Shown here: one piece after another, positions 20,222-29,626 of the stretch
Numbering within the stretch: the first letter of the stretch is position 1
Layout: the number at the start of each line of letters is the position of its first letter
Source of the DNA: Sanguinoderma infundibulare
Taxonomy: Eukaryota > Basidiomycota > Agaricomycetes > Polyporales > Polyporaceae
NCBI GenBank assembly: GCA_032821775.1
Contig: JAVLRN010000012.1
Coordinates: 2,356,001-2,420,000 of the forward strand
Direction: 5' to 3'
DNA: 64,000 nucleotides
Translations under genes and position numbers: made by a program
The notes under the pieces: generated by a model
Told to the model about the DNA's origin: nothing
Seen by the model: the letters and a program-made list of their open reading frames with translations, nothing else
Database searches by the model: none

Positions 20222-21313
20222 TGAGATACGCACAAACTACCTAATAGAAAGTACTACTAGGTAAAGTGTGTCTGAAGTAATCAGACCAGACTTTAGGTCA
20301 GATATTCCTCCAGGTGTTCGTGATAGTGATCAGAGGTATGGGTAATGATAGGTAAGGGTGAGGTATGGAAGGGGATAATAGAGAGCAAGCCTGTCAGAGG
20401 CTTTCTAACTCTTAGGGGGGGAAGGCTATTGTGCACAGTTGCACCAGAAGCACCTGTCAGAGGTGGGACACAGTTCTGAGGGGGAACTGAAATTGTCATT
20501 CTTGAGGGACCCAGCTGAGGTCCTTATATACTAGTAGCTATCTAGAACCAAATACAAATAAACAGGCTATTGTGCTATTGTGCTAAGTCTGGACAATAGG
20601 CTATAGACACAATACTGTATCTAAAAATAGCACAATACTGTTAAAGTGCTCATTGTCCTTGGACAATGAGTATATACAGGCTGTGAGAAATAATCCTATG
20701 GACAATAAAGGAATAAGCAATAGTCCACCAATCAGCATGGGAATAACATATCCATACCATGAAATATGCACAATCATTGTGCTATATACCTGAGAATATT
20801 CTCAAGTACAATAGGCTAGGATAAAAGTTATCCTCAAACAATTAAGTATGAGGAATAATAGGTCAAAGTTCGTAGTGTGGGAATGCTCCAAGGATAAAAG
20901 GATAGAGTATAATAGTCATTCCCAAATAACAATAAAGTCCCATCATACAAAAAGAAAAATCTGCGCTGACTGAGCATGTGTACAGTAATGTGTATCAGTC
21001 ATCATGCTTGAACCTTAGTCAGCCTTTTCATGTCATGTGCCAAGAACCAAATCATCTGTGCACCATAGCAAATGAATAGAGAGTACATGTAGAGTCCATG
21101 CTAGATCGTGTTGTGCCTTGCACGCATCCTGCGCTTTGAGCTCTCGCCTTCCTCCCCAGGTCCTTCCTGGACTGACTCCCTGTCCTCCCTTCACCCTGGC
21201 AGTTCTCTGAACCTAAAGATAGGCTCTTCAGAGCCAAGGCAGTTCCGGTGCTGAACCAGCTCTCCTGCCAGCCTGTACCTGTCCAACAGATCAGTCATAC
21301 ACCGCATATGACA
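20222..21313 (-). repeat. gypsy 5' LTR
   Basis: 1092 bp, partner of 8882-9973 with five substitutions (one transversion, four transitions). Directly adjoins the 4-bp duplication ATAC and the split copia RNase H sequence. Confidence 0.95.
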
Positions 21314-21317
21314 ATAC

Positions 21318-23230
21318 AAGCCATCTTTTGTGAGCACGATCGCAGATTGATTGTCGCTGTGAAGGTCTGTTGGATCCGGGAGTGGGCGGAGGATTTCGCC
21401 AATGAGGCAGTGGAGCCACACGGCCTCCTTGGCAGCGTGGGTAGCCGCAACGTATTCGGACTTGGCAGTCGAGAGCGTCACAAGCTCTTGCTTCTTGGAG
21501 GACCAGGAAACCGCGCCACCATCAACCAGGAAGACATACCCCGTAATCATGCAACGATGCTCCTGCATTGTGCCGTCTGCATCCACAAAACCTTCTAAAC
21601 CACTGTCGTTTCCACCGTACATGAGAACGAGGGCGCGCGTGCCTAGCAGGTACCGGAAGATATGCTTTACGGCTTCCCAGTGAACCCATCCAGGGTTGTC
21701 TGAGAACTGCGCAAGCGTGGCAACCGTGAATGCGATGTCCGGACGTGTTCCGATGGCTGCGTACATGAGCGCACCAATCACCTCTCGGTATGGGACGCGC
21801 CGCATGCACGCGACATCGGCTGCGCTCTCGGGGCACTGTGCCTTCGAGAACTGCACGTTGTGATCCATTGGCATTGAAATGGGCTTGAGATCATCACAGT
21901 TGAAGCGCGTAATGATTGCATTGATGTAGGAGTGCTGAGAGAGGGAAATGGTGTAGTTTACGTGGTCGCGCGCGATTTTGATGCCAAGGAGCCACGAGAT
22001 TGGCCCGAGAGCCATCAGCTTGTACTTCTCGCTGATGCGTGTGCGGTGGTAAGTCAGCTGCTTGTGCAAAGGACCAGTCATAAGACAATCGTCAACGTGT
22101 ACTGCGAGAATGATCAAGTATGTGAGCACGTGCTTGTAGAATACTCCCCAATCGGCTTCGGAGCGCACGAAACCCAGCTCCGCTAACGCGGCACACAGAG
22201 TTTCATACCACCTCCGTCCACCCTGCTTCAAACTGTACAATGCCTTCAGAAGCTTGAGGATGAATCTCTTGCGATCGGCGTATGCGTGATCCAGTGGCTG
22301 CTCGAGGTAGATGATCTCGACGAGCGTGGAGTTGAGGTACGCGCTGTTGAAATCAAAAGACTTGACGGGCCAGTCATTTCGAGCTGCGACTGCAAGGATA
22401 AGTCGAAAGGAAGGGAGCTTGGCTACTGGGGCGAATGTATTAGTGTAATCGACCCCATAAACCTGAGTAAAGCCGCGCGCGACTAAACGGGCCTTGTACT
22501 TCTCGATCTCACCGGCGGCATTCTTTTTGATGTGTAAGACCCATTTTGAGTCAACGACGTTGCCAGTATCCGGACATTGGACAATTTGCCAGGTTTTGTT
22601 AGCCACCAGGCTATCGAGCTCAGTCCAGATCACTGCTTCCCATTTTGGCCAATCTGGGCACTTTTTGGCCTCCGAGTACGTCGGCTCAATGCACTCGGCC
22701 TCTTCCATGACCGTTGCCATCGACACATCCTCCTCCTTGACTCTCGCTCGTATGAACGCGGTCGTGACCGTCTTTTCTCCCTCCTCGATCCTAGTCTGGG
22801 GCTCCAGCTTTGTTCCCTCCTGCATCCCTCTCGGCAGCTCTCGGTCTCCAGCTCTCCTGGTCGCGCTCCCTTCGCTGCTCTTCAAGTGCCGAACATAGGA
22901 CGACTCTTTCTGAACGCGCTTCCCCTTGCCCTCCGGTACGATTTCTTCGGCTTCCACAGGTCCAGCAAGAGGCTCCAGATCAAGAGGCCCAGGAAGACGC
23001 TCCGCATCAGGAGCAGGAGCAGAAGTGGGAGCAGGGGCGGGTGCAGAGGGAACAGAAGTAGCAGGCTCGGGGGTGGATGCAGAGGCGGGTGCAGAGGCAG
23101 ATGGTGAGGGAGGCTCAATTTGGTGAGTAGTGCTAACCCTGCCTTGCTCCCCCTCGAGCTGAACCTCGACGTCTGTGTGGCCGGTTTTGGGTAGGAATTG
23201 GATGCTGCATTCGACAGTGACGCGGCTGCC
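21318..23230 (-). pseudogene. copia RT and RNase H part of the polyprotein
   Basis: Same frame as the upstream gag-IN part, separated from it only by a TGA at 23231. A Pro/Ala/Ser-rich linker is followed by the copia RT: WVLHIKKNAAGEIEKYKARLVARGF begins it, FDFNSAYLNSTL and the catalytic AVHVDDCLMTG (near 22090-22105, HVDD in place of YVDD) lie in the middle. RNase H follows with GFVDADG, SKKQELVTLSTAKSEY and the HSDNQSAIV block. The frame is cut by the gypsy LTR after KDGLY; the missing end lies at 8698-8877. Confidence 0.9.
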
Positions 23231-25765
23231 TCAGTAGATGCGGTGGGTGTTGGTTTCCTTATCAAAACTGACCCATTGTGCGGGTACTCCTCGGTCGGCG
23301 AGCTTTGAGCCACCGGGAGAGTGGACGAGCACACGGCAGCCCCAGGGGTGGAGGTGGGCGAGGTTGGGCTTCCGGCCCCAGAAAGCCTCGTACGGGGTTG
23401 TGCCCTCAAGTGCACGCGTCGGAGTCTGGTTTTTCAGGTAGACGGCGTGGTGCGCTGCCTCCTCCCAGAGATTGTCCAGGAGTCCTGCATCACGCAACAT
23501 GGCATGCACCTTCTCGAAAATGGTGCAGTTGGACCGCTCGCTCACGCCATTGTACTCGGACGTGTCATGGATGGTGAGTTTCCGTATGGTTCCCTGCTGA
23601 GCAAGATAGTTGGAGAATTCAGTACTCATATATTCTCTCCCGCGATCCGTATGTAGGCACTTTACTCGACTGCCCATCTGGGTGGTCAAGTATGCCTCCA
23701 TCTGGCGATAGGACTTCAACGTCTCATCCTTCATCCATTGGAGGTAGCCGAACGTATAGTGGCTGGCGTCATCGATGAAAAGGGTGTGGTAGCGGTGTCT
23801 GCCCAGGGTTTGCACAGGGGCGGCCCCCCAGAGGTCAGAGTGAATTTCCGTGCCGATTTCTGTCGCCCTCGGACGGACACGCTCCTGCGCGATTGGCTTG
23901 CGGGTCATCTTGGCGGCCTGGCAAGTCTTGCACTGGGTCAGGGTGGACCCGATGTCGACGTTCAAGCCGTCGAACGTGTTGTTGTTGACCATCGAGCGTG
24001 CCGCATCAAAAGAAATGTGGCCCATTGCGCAGTGGAGCTCGTCAAGGGAAATGGTATGTTCTCCCTCAACTGGTTCGTGCGACGCGCATGCTGCGGTCTC
24101 AGGAGATGGGGTACTAATGCGATACAGGCCATTCGTTTCAGGGACGCATGCAACGACGTCGCCATCCGGGTTTCGGATACGACACACTCCCCGCTCGAAA
24201 GACATGGATGCACCTGCTGCAATAATGCAGCTGATGGAGATGAGGGTAGCACCCATGGATGGGGCATAGAGAGCATCGCGGAGTAGGACGCGAGTTGGTA
24301 CATCATCGCCGTTTGGCACAGTTACATAGAGATCACCACGGCCAACAGCCCGGAACGAATGATTATCCGCTGTGTTGACTTCTGTCGTCTCGATCGGCTC
24401 GAAATGAACGAAACAGTGATGGTAAGGTGACATGTGGCGTGAGGCACCTGAGTCCAACAGAGCTAGCTCCTCCCGAGTGGTCGTCTGCGCAAGCATCGCG
24501 CTGAACATACTGGTATATTCTGCACGGTCGCACGCTTGACGAGCTCGTTCGCCGGCTTCTTTGTCAGGGTTGGTGAGCATGTCATGCTGGTCCTCATAGT
24601 TGGTGATCGACTGAGTGTCGTCAGAGTCGGAGGTGATGGTTTGCAGGTCAGGCATGTCATCGGTGGTTGGGGAGATACAGAGCCAAGCCTCGACCCTCTC
24701 CTTCTCCTCCTTCCTCGGCTGCGCTGCTGACGCGTTCTCCTTAGGTTTGCCCTTGAAGTTCTTCGGGCCTTGACCTTCCTTTCCTCCGCCTGGCGCCCAA
24801 CACTCAGCCTTGATGTGCCCCTTCCACCTGCAATTGTAGCACTCGATGTGCTTCCTCGGCTTCCTGGGTCTCTCGCTGGCAGTTAACGCAACGTCTCCGC
24901 TCGTCTCGCCCCGTCGCGTGCCCTTTCCCTTCAAAACTCGGCGGTCATACTCCTCGATCAGGCCATCCATCAGATCGTCCAGAGAGAGAAGAGCGCTGGT
25001 CGCCCGAGAAGTGGCTGAGAGTGCAGAGAGGTACGGCTCGTAGGAGGGCGGCATAGAGCCGAGAATGATGGTGTAGAAGTCGTCGTCAGAGGGGACCTGA
25101 CCCATGGCCGCCAGGTCTTCGTGCATCGAGCGCATCTTCATCAGGTGAGTACGAATGTCGTCGCGCTCGCCACACCGCATGTCCTGGAGGCGTCGCCGGA
25201 GGTCCATGGTGACCATCCGGGACTTCTTCTCGAACTCCTTCGTGATAGCGTCCCAGATCTCACGCGTGGTCAACAGCGCGCGGACCTTCATGAAGAGATA
25301 GTCGGGGATGGTTGATGCAATGAGCTGCTTCACCATCGCTTCCCCCTTTCGCCACTCCATGAGGCTGGCCTCGTGCTTCTCCTGCACCGGGTCAGGCATC
25401 GTGCCTGTCGCGCTGGTCGTACCAGTCACGCCGGTCATGCCAGTCACGCCTGCACCTGCAGTAGGCTGCGCACCGGCGGCTCCTGTCGCACCCGTCCTGC
25501 TTACAACTAACATGCTCAAAGTGCTCGCGCTCGGCGCGGCTGTGGCAACTTGCCCAGCCGCCAACGCCGGCGCAGCGGGCTCCATCGACGTCCCGTCGAG
25601 GTGCCCTGCCACTCCCTTCGCGTCCGCGGCCCACATGAGCCGCGACTTGTAGAGCACCCAGTTGGCGCCCCCTATTTCGAGCTTCGGAACGTGCATGGAG
25701 TCGTCGCCTCCAATCTTCATGGTGGACATGGTGAGATGGTTTAGAGCGCACTGGTAAGTTCTCAT
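23231..25765 (-). CDS. copia Gag, protease and integrase part of the polyprotein
   Basis: 844-residue open frame. Residues 1-300 are Gag (UBN2-type, with EIWDAITKEFEKKSRM and LRRRLQDMRCGE), with an Ala/Gly/Thr repeat insert (around residues 80-120). A CCHC knuckle CYNCRWKGHIKAEC is near 24800-24840. The protease has ALLDSGASRHMSP. The GAG-pre-integrase segment (LHCAMGHISFDAARSM...CKTCQAAK) supplies the HHCC zinc site. The integrase core has catalytic Asp in HSDLWG, Asp in HTDRGREY and Glu in NGVSERSN. The frame ends with TGA at 23231, where copia proteins usually have Trp (HRIYW), so this is a probable G-to-A nonsense change. Confidence 0.9.
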   Translation of the reverse strand: MRTYQCALNHLTMSTMKIGGDDSMHVPKLEIGGANWVLYKSRLMWAADAKGVAGHLDGTSMEPAAPALAAGQVATAAPSASTLSMLVVSRTGATGAAGAQPTAGAGVTGMTGVTGTTSATGTMPDPVQEKHEASLMEWRKGEAMVKQLIASTIPDYLFMKVRALLTTREIWDAITKEFEKKSRMVTMDLRRRLQDMRCGERDDIRTHLMKMRSMHEDLAAMGQVPSDDDFYTIILGSMPPSYEPYLSALSATSRATSALLSLDDLMDGLIEEYDRRVLKGKGTRRGETSGDVALTASERPRKPRKHIECYNCRWKGHIKAECWAPGGGKEGQGPKNFKGKPKENASAAQPRKEEKERVEAWLCISPTTDDMPDLQTITSDSDDTQSITNYEDQHDMLTNPDKEAGERARQACDRAEYTSMFSAMLAQTTTREELALLDSGASRHMSPYHHCFVHFEPIETTEVNTADNHSFRAVGRGDLYVTVPNGDDVPTRVLLRDALYAPSMGATLISISCIIAAGASMSFERGVCRIRNPDGDVVACVPETNGLYRISTPSPETAACASHEPVEGEHTISLDELHCAMGHISFDAARSMVNNNTFDGLNVDIGSTLTQCKTCQAAKMTRKPIAQERVRPRATEIGTEIHSDLWGAAPVQTLGRHRYHTLFIDDASHYTFGYLQWMKDETLKSYRQMEAYLTTQMGSRVKCLHTDRGREYMSTEFSNYLAQQGTIRKLTIHDTSEYNGVSERSNCTIFEKVHAMLRDAGLLDNLWEEAAHHAVYLKNQTPTRALEGTTPYEAFWGRKPNLAHLHPWGCRVLVHSPGGSKLADRGVPAQWVSFDKETNTHRIY

Positions 25766-25797
25766 TTGTCTGGGTTACGCAGTAGAGCCGCGTGGAA

Positions 25798-25811
25798 CAG
25801 GGCTCATAACC
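25798..25811 (-). other. copia primer-binding site, half-tRNA type
   Basis: The element-strand sequence GGTTATGAGCCCTG directly abuts the 5' LTR. It is complementary to the anticodon arm of initiator Met tRNA (GGGCTCATAACC), as in Drosophila copia, where a cleaved tRNA half primes reverse transcription. It is not complementary to a tRNA 3' end. Confidence 0.8.
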
Positions 25812-26159
25812 TATAGACAACAATATAAACTCAGTCGCGGTAGACGAGACTAATGTACATTTGCAGGTACCTATAGACAACAATATAAACTACAGAAGGT
25901 ACCCGTGAGTGGCAGGAACATATGTAAGTACATGAGGGAGCTCACCTCAGTCGCGATAGACGAGACTGAGGTGAGTGCAACTCAAGCATAGGCTAATATG
26001 GTACAGTAGACAAGACTCGGATGTACACAAGACCCGAGACACTACTAACCATCACAGGACAAGTATCATACAAAAAAAGGTAAGTGTAATGCCCGACATC
26101 AAAATGAGAATGCAGCCACGCTCCACCAGCAGCTTGCCCAGACCTTTTTCCCACCAACA
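25812..26159 (-). repeat. copia 5' LTR
   Basis: 348 bp, element-strand start TGTTGG at 26159, end CTATA at 25812. Partner of 8343-8690. About ten of the fourteen differences between the LTRs are CG versus TG/CA. Confidence 0.92.
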
Positions 26160-26164
26160 CCCTC

Positions 26165-26413
26165 AGCCGCTCCTTTGCCCTCTTTCTTCTACCATGAGTG
26201 GATGTGCTTTTCCTCACATCTCGAATACTCACCAGAATATGTTGCAGTCTGGTTCCTGAATCTCGTCCATCTGTTCTTGCCCATCCTTCCCAAGGTTTTG
26301 TCCCCAGCCTGAGACCGCAAAGTAAGTAGTACCCACATTGATCCCACCTCGACAGTTTCTGACCATTTCACTCTTCTTCATCCACATCTTCTCTCCTGAC
26401 TCGTGCATCACAA
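26165..26413 (+). other. mosaic DNA right of copia
   Basis: Continuation of the unit behind head copy 3, separated from it by the copia insertion. It leads into the Sec61 fragment and may hold intron or upstream sequence; no exon is recognised. Confidence 0.4.
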
Positions 26414-26700
26414 GTCCCATTCAACCACAAAGTGCTATGGACCGCCATTACGCTCCTCATCTTCCTCGCCTGCTCCCAGGTCCCCCTGCACGACATTTGG
26501 ACCTGGTGGATCCCCTCTACTGGATGTGTGTCATACTCTTGTCGAGCTGTGGGACGCTCATGGAGCTTGGTATTGCGCCCATTGTCACTTCCGGCATGGT
26601 CATCATCCCCCATCACCACACCCGAGGCATCCCACTGGTCTTGCTCTCACTGATGGTCAGGCTCCCCTCAACACTGTCATCGTTCGCACTCGCGCTCACA
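26414..26700 (+). pseudogene. Sec61 alpha (protein translocon) gene fragment
   Basis: The peptide [19 protein letters not shown] followed by CSQVPL is the first transmembrane helix of Sec61 alpha. After a +1 shift the sequence continues as [20 protein letters not shown] and [12 protein letters not shown], the plug and second-helix region (family: DPLYWxRVxxASNRGTLMELGxxPIVTSG). Order and spacing are right, but the middle is frameshifted and the other helices are missing. This is therefore a decayed fragment of an essential secretory-pathway gene. A functional copy must lie elsewhere. Confidence 0.85.
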
Positions 26701-26796
26701 CTCTCTGCGCAGTTGTAGCCAGTCCCCATGCTCACCCAGCTGTGACAGGCGTCCAGCAGAGCCCTTTTCGCGTTCCCTTGGTGGCGCAATGAATGT

Positions 26797-26893
26797 GCCA
26801 CATGTTCGCCAAGGTCTCCAAGCGAGAGAACCGCGTCTATGTCAGCAACCTATCCTATGATGTCAAGTATCGGGACCTGATGGAATTCATGAG
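26797..26893 (+). pseudogene. RRM RNA-binding protein (Gbp2/Hrb1-like) gene fragment
   Basis: The peptide KRENRVYVSNLSYDVKYRDL followed by MEFMR is the start of an RNA recognition motif; NRVYVSNL is RNP2. In the fungal Gbp2-type family the closely similar NRVYVGNLSYDVKYRDLMEFM segment opens the first RRM. The exon piece ends at a GTGAGTTGCAG donor-like sequence. No RNP1 follows. Same orientation as the Sec61 fragment 100 bp upstream. Confidence 0.8.
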
Positions 26894-27010
26894 GTGAGGT
26901 GAGTTGCAGTATCTTAGTTTTCACTTCGTTCCTGGAAGTTTAGATTTGGCTTCGGGTATGGATTTGGCATCAGGCATGGGACATAGGGGAGACATTGTGG
27001 ATGTGGCAGC

Positions 27011-27763
27011 TAGCGAATGGCATGGATATGGGTAACCCACATGGGTTATGTACCCATACCCATGCGGATATGGGTGCAGGTGGCCACGGGGGATACCCGT
27101 GCCAAACCTGTACCCGTATGTACATACCCGCCACCGCCATGCTCAGTGTGTGCCATGTCTCAGTGCTCTCAGACAGCTTGAAGGAGTTGCCCACCGAACA
27201 TGAAGGACTTGCTGCGGCAACATCTGTAGAAGTCCGCTGGTGGCGTTGGACATGCTGTCTAAAATATAATGAAAATTTTTTGCTGGTTGAGTTCCACCCT
27301 CCACCTCCATACGCATCTCATCCTGCTCCATGCCTGCTGAGGCCAGCTCCTCAAACAAACTGAGGGATGGGACCGCATTGCAGAGATGTTGTCTCAGTGA
27401 GCTCATTGACCTTTTTGCATATCTGTACCTGCTCGGATACATCGTAAACATGCTCGGGTGCATGAGGTTTGCTCGATGGAGATCAAAATGAGTTCGTGTT
27501 AAAAGCTCTGCGTCCAGGCTCGACAGGGAAAGGGTCCACCATTCAAACAGTCCTGCACTGCATTCATCTAGAAACTGAGTAGTGTCTCGGATAGGGAGGA
27601 AACCCGTAAACCCACTATATCGACCCAAACCCACAACACCCATCACACCCGCCATATGTACCCATACTCACATATACCCATGGATACATGGGTACAGGTA
27701 TATCGCGGGTACGGGTGTGGGTATGACTGCCCACATGTGTGGATATATCCATGCCATTCGCTA
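27011..27763. mobile_element. non-autonomous hAT-like element (753 bp)
   Basis: Flanked by a perfect 8-bp duplication GTGGCAGC (27003-27010 and 27764-27771). Ends are the inverted repeat TAGCGAATGGCATGGATAT. Subterminal arrays of GGGTAYGGGTA/TACCCATACC words occur at 27030-27130 and 27655-27740, like those of the 15535-16205 element, but the terminal sequence differs. A minus-strand open frame (27143-27655) fills the centre but shows no hAT dimerisation or DDE motif. Removing it rejoins the flanking mosaic fragment. Confidence 0.9.
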
Positions 27764-27771
27764 GTGGCAGC

Positions 27772-28275
27772 AGAGTTGGATCAGGTGAAGGTTGATGCTG
27801 AGGCTGAGGATCAGGATGAGGCAGAGGCCCTTGAATATGCAGGGCTTGAAGGAGATGCACGCCCTGCTGCGAGAAGTATGCCTGAAGCGACATCTGACAG
27901 TCAGTCATGGGCATGGGCATCTGGGCCACTGGTTGCTCCTGGCCAGTCGCAGACATTCCAAACGCACATCTTCGCACCCCCTGTCACTGGTGCACCCGTC
28001 AAGAAGTCCAAGATGGGTGCAGCAGGCTCGCTCAGTGGTATTGGGAGTGTACTGACTTTGGGTGCGCCTGAGATTGTCGCTCCTGATCTGATAAGCATAC
28101 ATGCTGACATCCCCATCATGTCCTACAGGAAGCATCCTCTCTGGTCCCTCTGCGATCGGCACTGATGGCTACCTGCACTGGGCTTGCTCACCAAACACCC
28201 ATGTCCTCATACCTTGCTCTCTCCCCTGGCCTCCTTCAGGTGTATGAGTTCTCCACCCTCACCGGCACCCTTGCC
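27772..28275 (+). other. unidentified gene fragment behind the RRM piece
   Basis: A plus-strand open stretch rich in Glu/Asp/Ala (ELDQVKVDAEAEDQDEAEAL) then Pro/Ser/Gly (APPVTGAPVKKSKMGAAGS). It resembles a disordered host-protein segment and reads across the hAT site if the insert is ignored. No family recognised. It ends at the third tail module. Confidence 0.4.
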
Positions 28276-28646
28276 TGTAGCTATAGCCATGTATTAGTTA
28301 TATTTAATATACACTTTTCATATCTATCTTCTATGTTGTGTGTGCAAGTTCTGGACAGCCCAGCAAATCTCTGAGATACTGAACCTGTAGTCCTGCATTA
28401 GGAACAATTAGGAAGGATTAGGAGTAAATTAGCACTAATGTAGGAAAAGATTAGGGAGAAAGTAGCACTACTGTAGCCACTTTATCCCTAATCCTTCTAA
28501 GGCAAAAATAAAAAAAAGGGGACCTCCCTAATCTTAGGGAGCAGTTAGGCTAATGTTCCCTAACTCACTATTGCTTCTTATTTAGAACTAATTCCTACTT
28601 TTTAGTTGTATTTCCACCAAATTAGCCTGGAGAGGTTTTTCCAGAG
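28276..28646 (+). repeat. tail module, copy 3
   Basis: Third copy of the tail repeat, beginning TGTAGCTATAGCCATGTATT and ending TTTTTCCAGAG. The internal inverted repeat around TAGCACTA/TAGCACTACTG and CCTAATCCTTCTAA is kept. It closes the fragment unit that starts at head copy 3. Confidence 0.8.
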
Positions 28647-29514
28647 AGTTTGGCAGTGTGTTCTCCCATAAGTCCAGTTCATCCCATGTGAGTCATACAA
28701 CATTATTGACGAGAAGACTTGAAAAGGGGCAAAACTGCCATGCAGATCCGGTCAGGATGATGCAGTTATGCAGATCAGCTTGGTGCACTTGTTGGGGGTT
28801 GCACCGTCTTCAAGACAAATTAATGACTTGTAATGTACCTTAGCATCCACAGTGACAGTGTGCGAGGATTCACACGAGTAGTATTGTCTTCCAATCCGGG
28901 TCACTGGAGATGGTCTCAGGGGAATGGATCTCCTCAGACCCATCATATGGGCAGCATATCCTGCTGACAATAAAAAGCTACATGGCACATGGCTGTGGGT
29001 TGTTGTGTCTTCCCAATAATTGGACATGCATCTGTAGGCTGAATTGGTATCAAAACGATACTTGGAAATGGAGGATGCTTTACCAGCAATGATACAGATT
29101 CATCCTGGCCAACGGCCTTTGTTGCAGATATCCCATTAGAAAAATGGGACTTAGAAGGTGATAGAAGGTAATAAGCACTCTAGTTACTGTTACCGTTACC
29201 GTGCATAGTTCCCCGCCACAACCTGAGGGAGTCCATGTCGCTTGACATGATTGAGAGTTCAGCATCCTTTAAACAGCCACAATGAGATAAAAGCCAATGC
29301 ACACGATTTACATTCATGCCACTAGTTTCTAACCCCTTCTTCTGCGGAAAATCTCACAAGTGCGCTACATATGCATTATATATGCCCAAGTCCGCAACAA
29401 CAACTGCGGAATGACGCTCTCCCATCCGCGCCGCTTCTGCCGCCCAGTCGCAGTGCCAAGGGCCTTCTTGACCGCATCGTCAAACCCACCGTTACCTACC
29501 ACCATCACAACATA
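28647..29514. other. no gene seen
   Basis: AT-moderate sequence with short open frames only. It is the transition between the transposon island and the gene-rich part. Confidence 0.45.
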
Positions 29515-29626
29515 TCTCATGAGAGATGTATCTCATGAGAGATGTATCTCATGAGAGATGTATCTCATGAGAGATGTATCTCATGAGAGATGTATCTCAT
29601 GAGAGATGTATCTCATGAGAGAGAGA
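29515..29626. repeat. 16-bp tandem repeat, seven units
   Basis: Six full units of TCTCATGAGAGATGTA plus a seventh that runs into GAGAGAGA. Each unit holds the perfect palindrome TCTCATGAGA, so single strands could fold. It abuts the 3' end of the degenerate chitinase and replaces its expected C-terminal codons. Confidence 0.95.

Larger units (their letters stand above)
8882..21313 (-). mobile_element. Ty3/gypsy LTR retrotransposon, nested in copia
   Basis: A 12,432-bp minus-strand element with two 1092-bp LTRs (8882-9973, 20222-21313) that start TGAGATACG and end CATATGACA. It is flanked by a perfect 4-bp duplication ATAC (8878-8881 and 21314-21317). The order gag-PR, then RT-RH-IN in pol, is that of Ty3/gypsy. 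It carries a 671-bp hAT-like insert and two in-frame stops in pol. The LTRs differ at only 5 positions, so the insertion is recent. The internal region of about 10.2 kb is long for the group because of extra reading frames between PR and RT and a further frame after pol. Confidence 0.93.
8338..26164 (-). mobile_element. Ty1/copia LTR retrotransposon carrying a nested Ty3/gypsy element
   Basis: Minus-strand element bounded by 348-bp LTRs (8343-8690 and 25812-26159) and a 5-bp target duplication CCCTC (8338-8342 and 26160-26164). The LTR begins TGTTGG and ends CTATA on the element strand. The order gag, protease, integrase, RT, RNase H is that of copia. A 12.4-kb gypsy element with its own 4-bp duplication interrupts the RNase H region. 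With the insert ignored, the copia element is about 5.4 kb. The two LTRs differ at about 14 of 348 positions. One in-frame stop plus the insertion make it non-autonomous today. Confidence 0.93.

Noticed and set aside
29515..29626. CRISPR-like array
   Set aside because: Pure 16-bp tandem repeat with no spacers, in a eukaryote.
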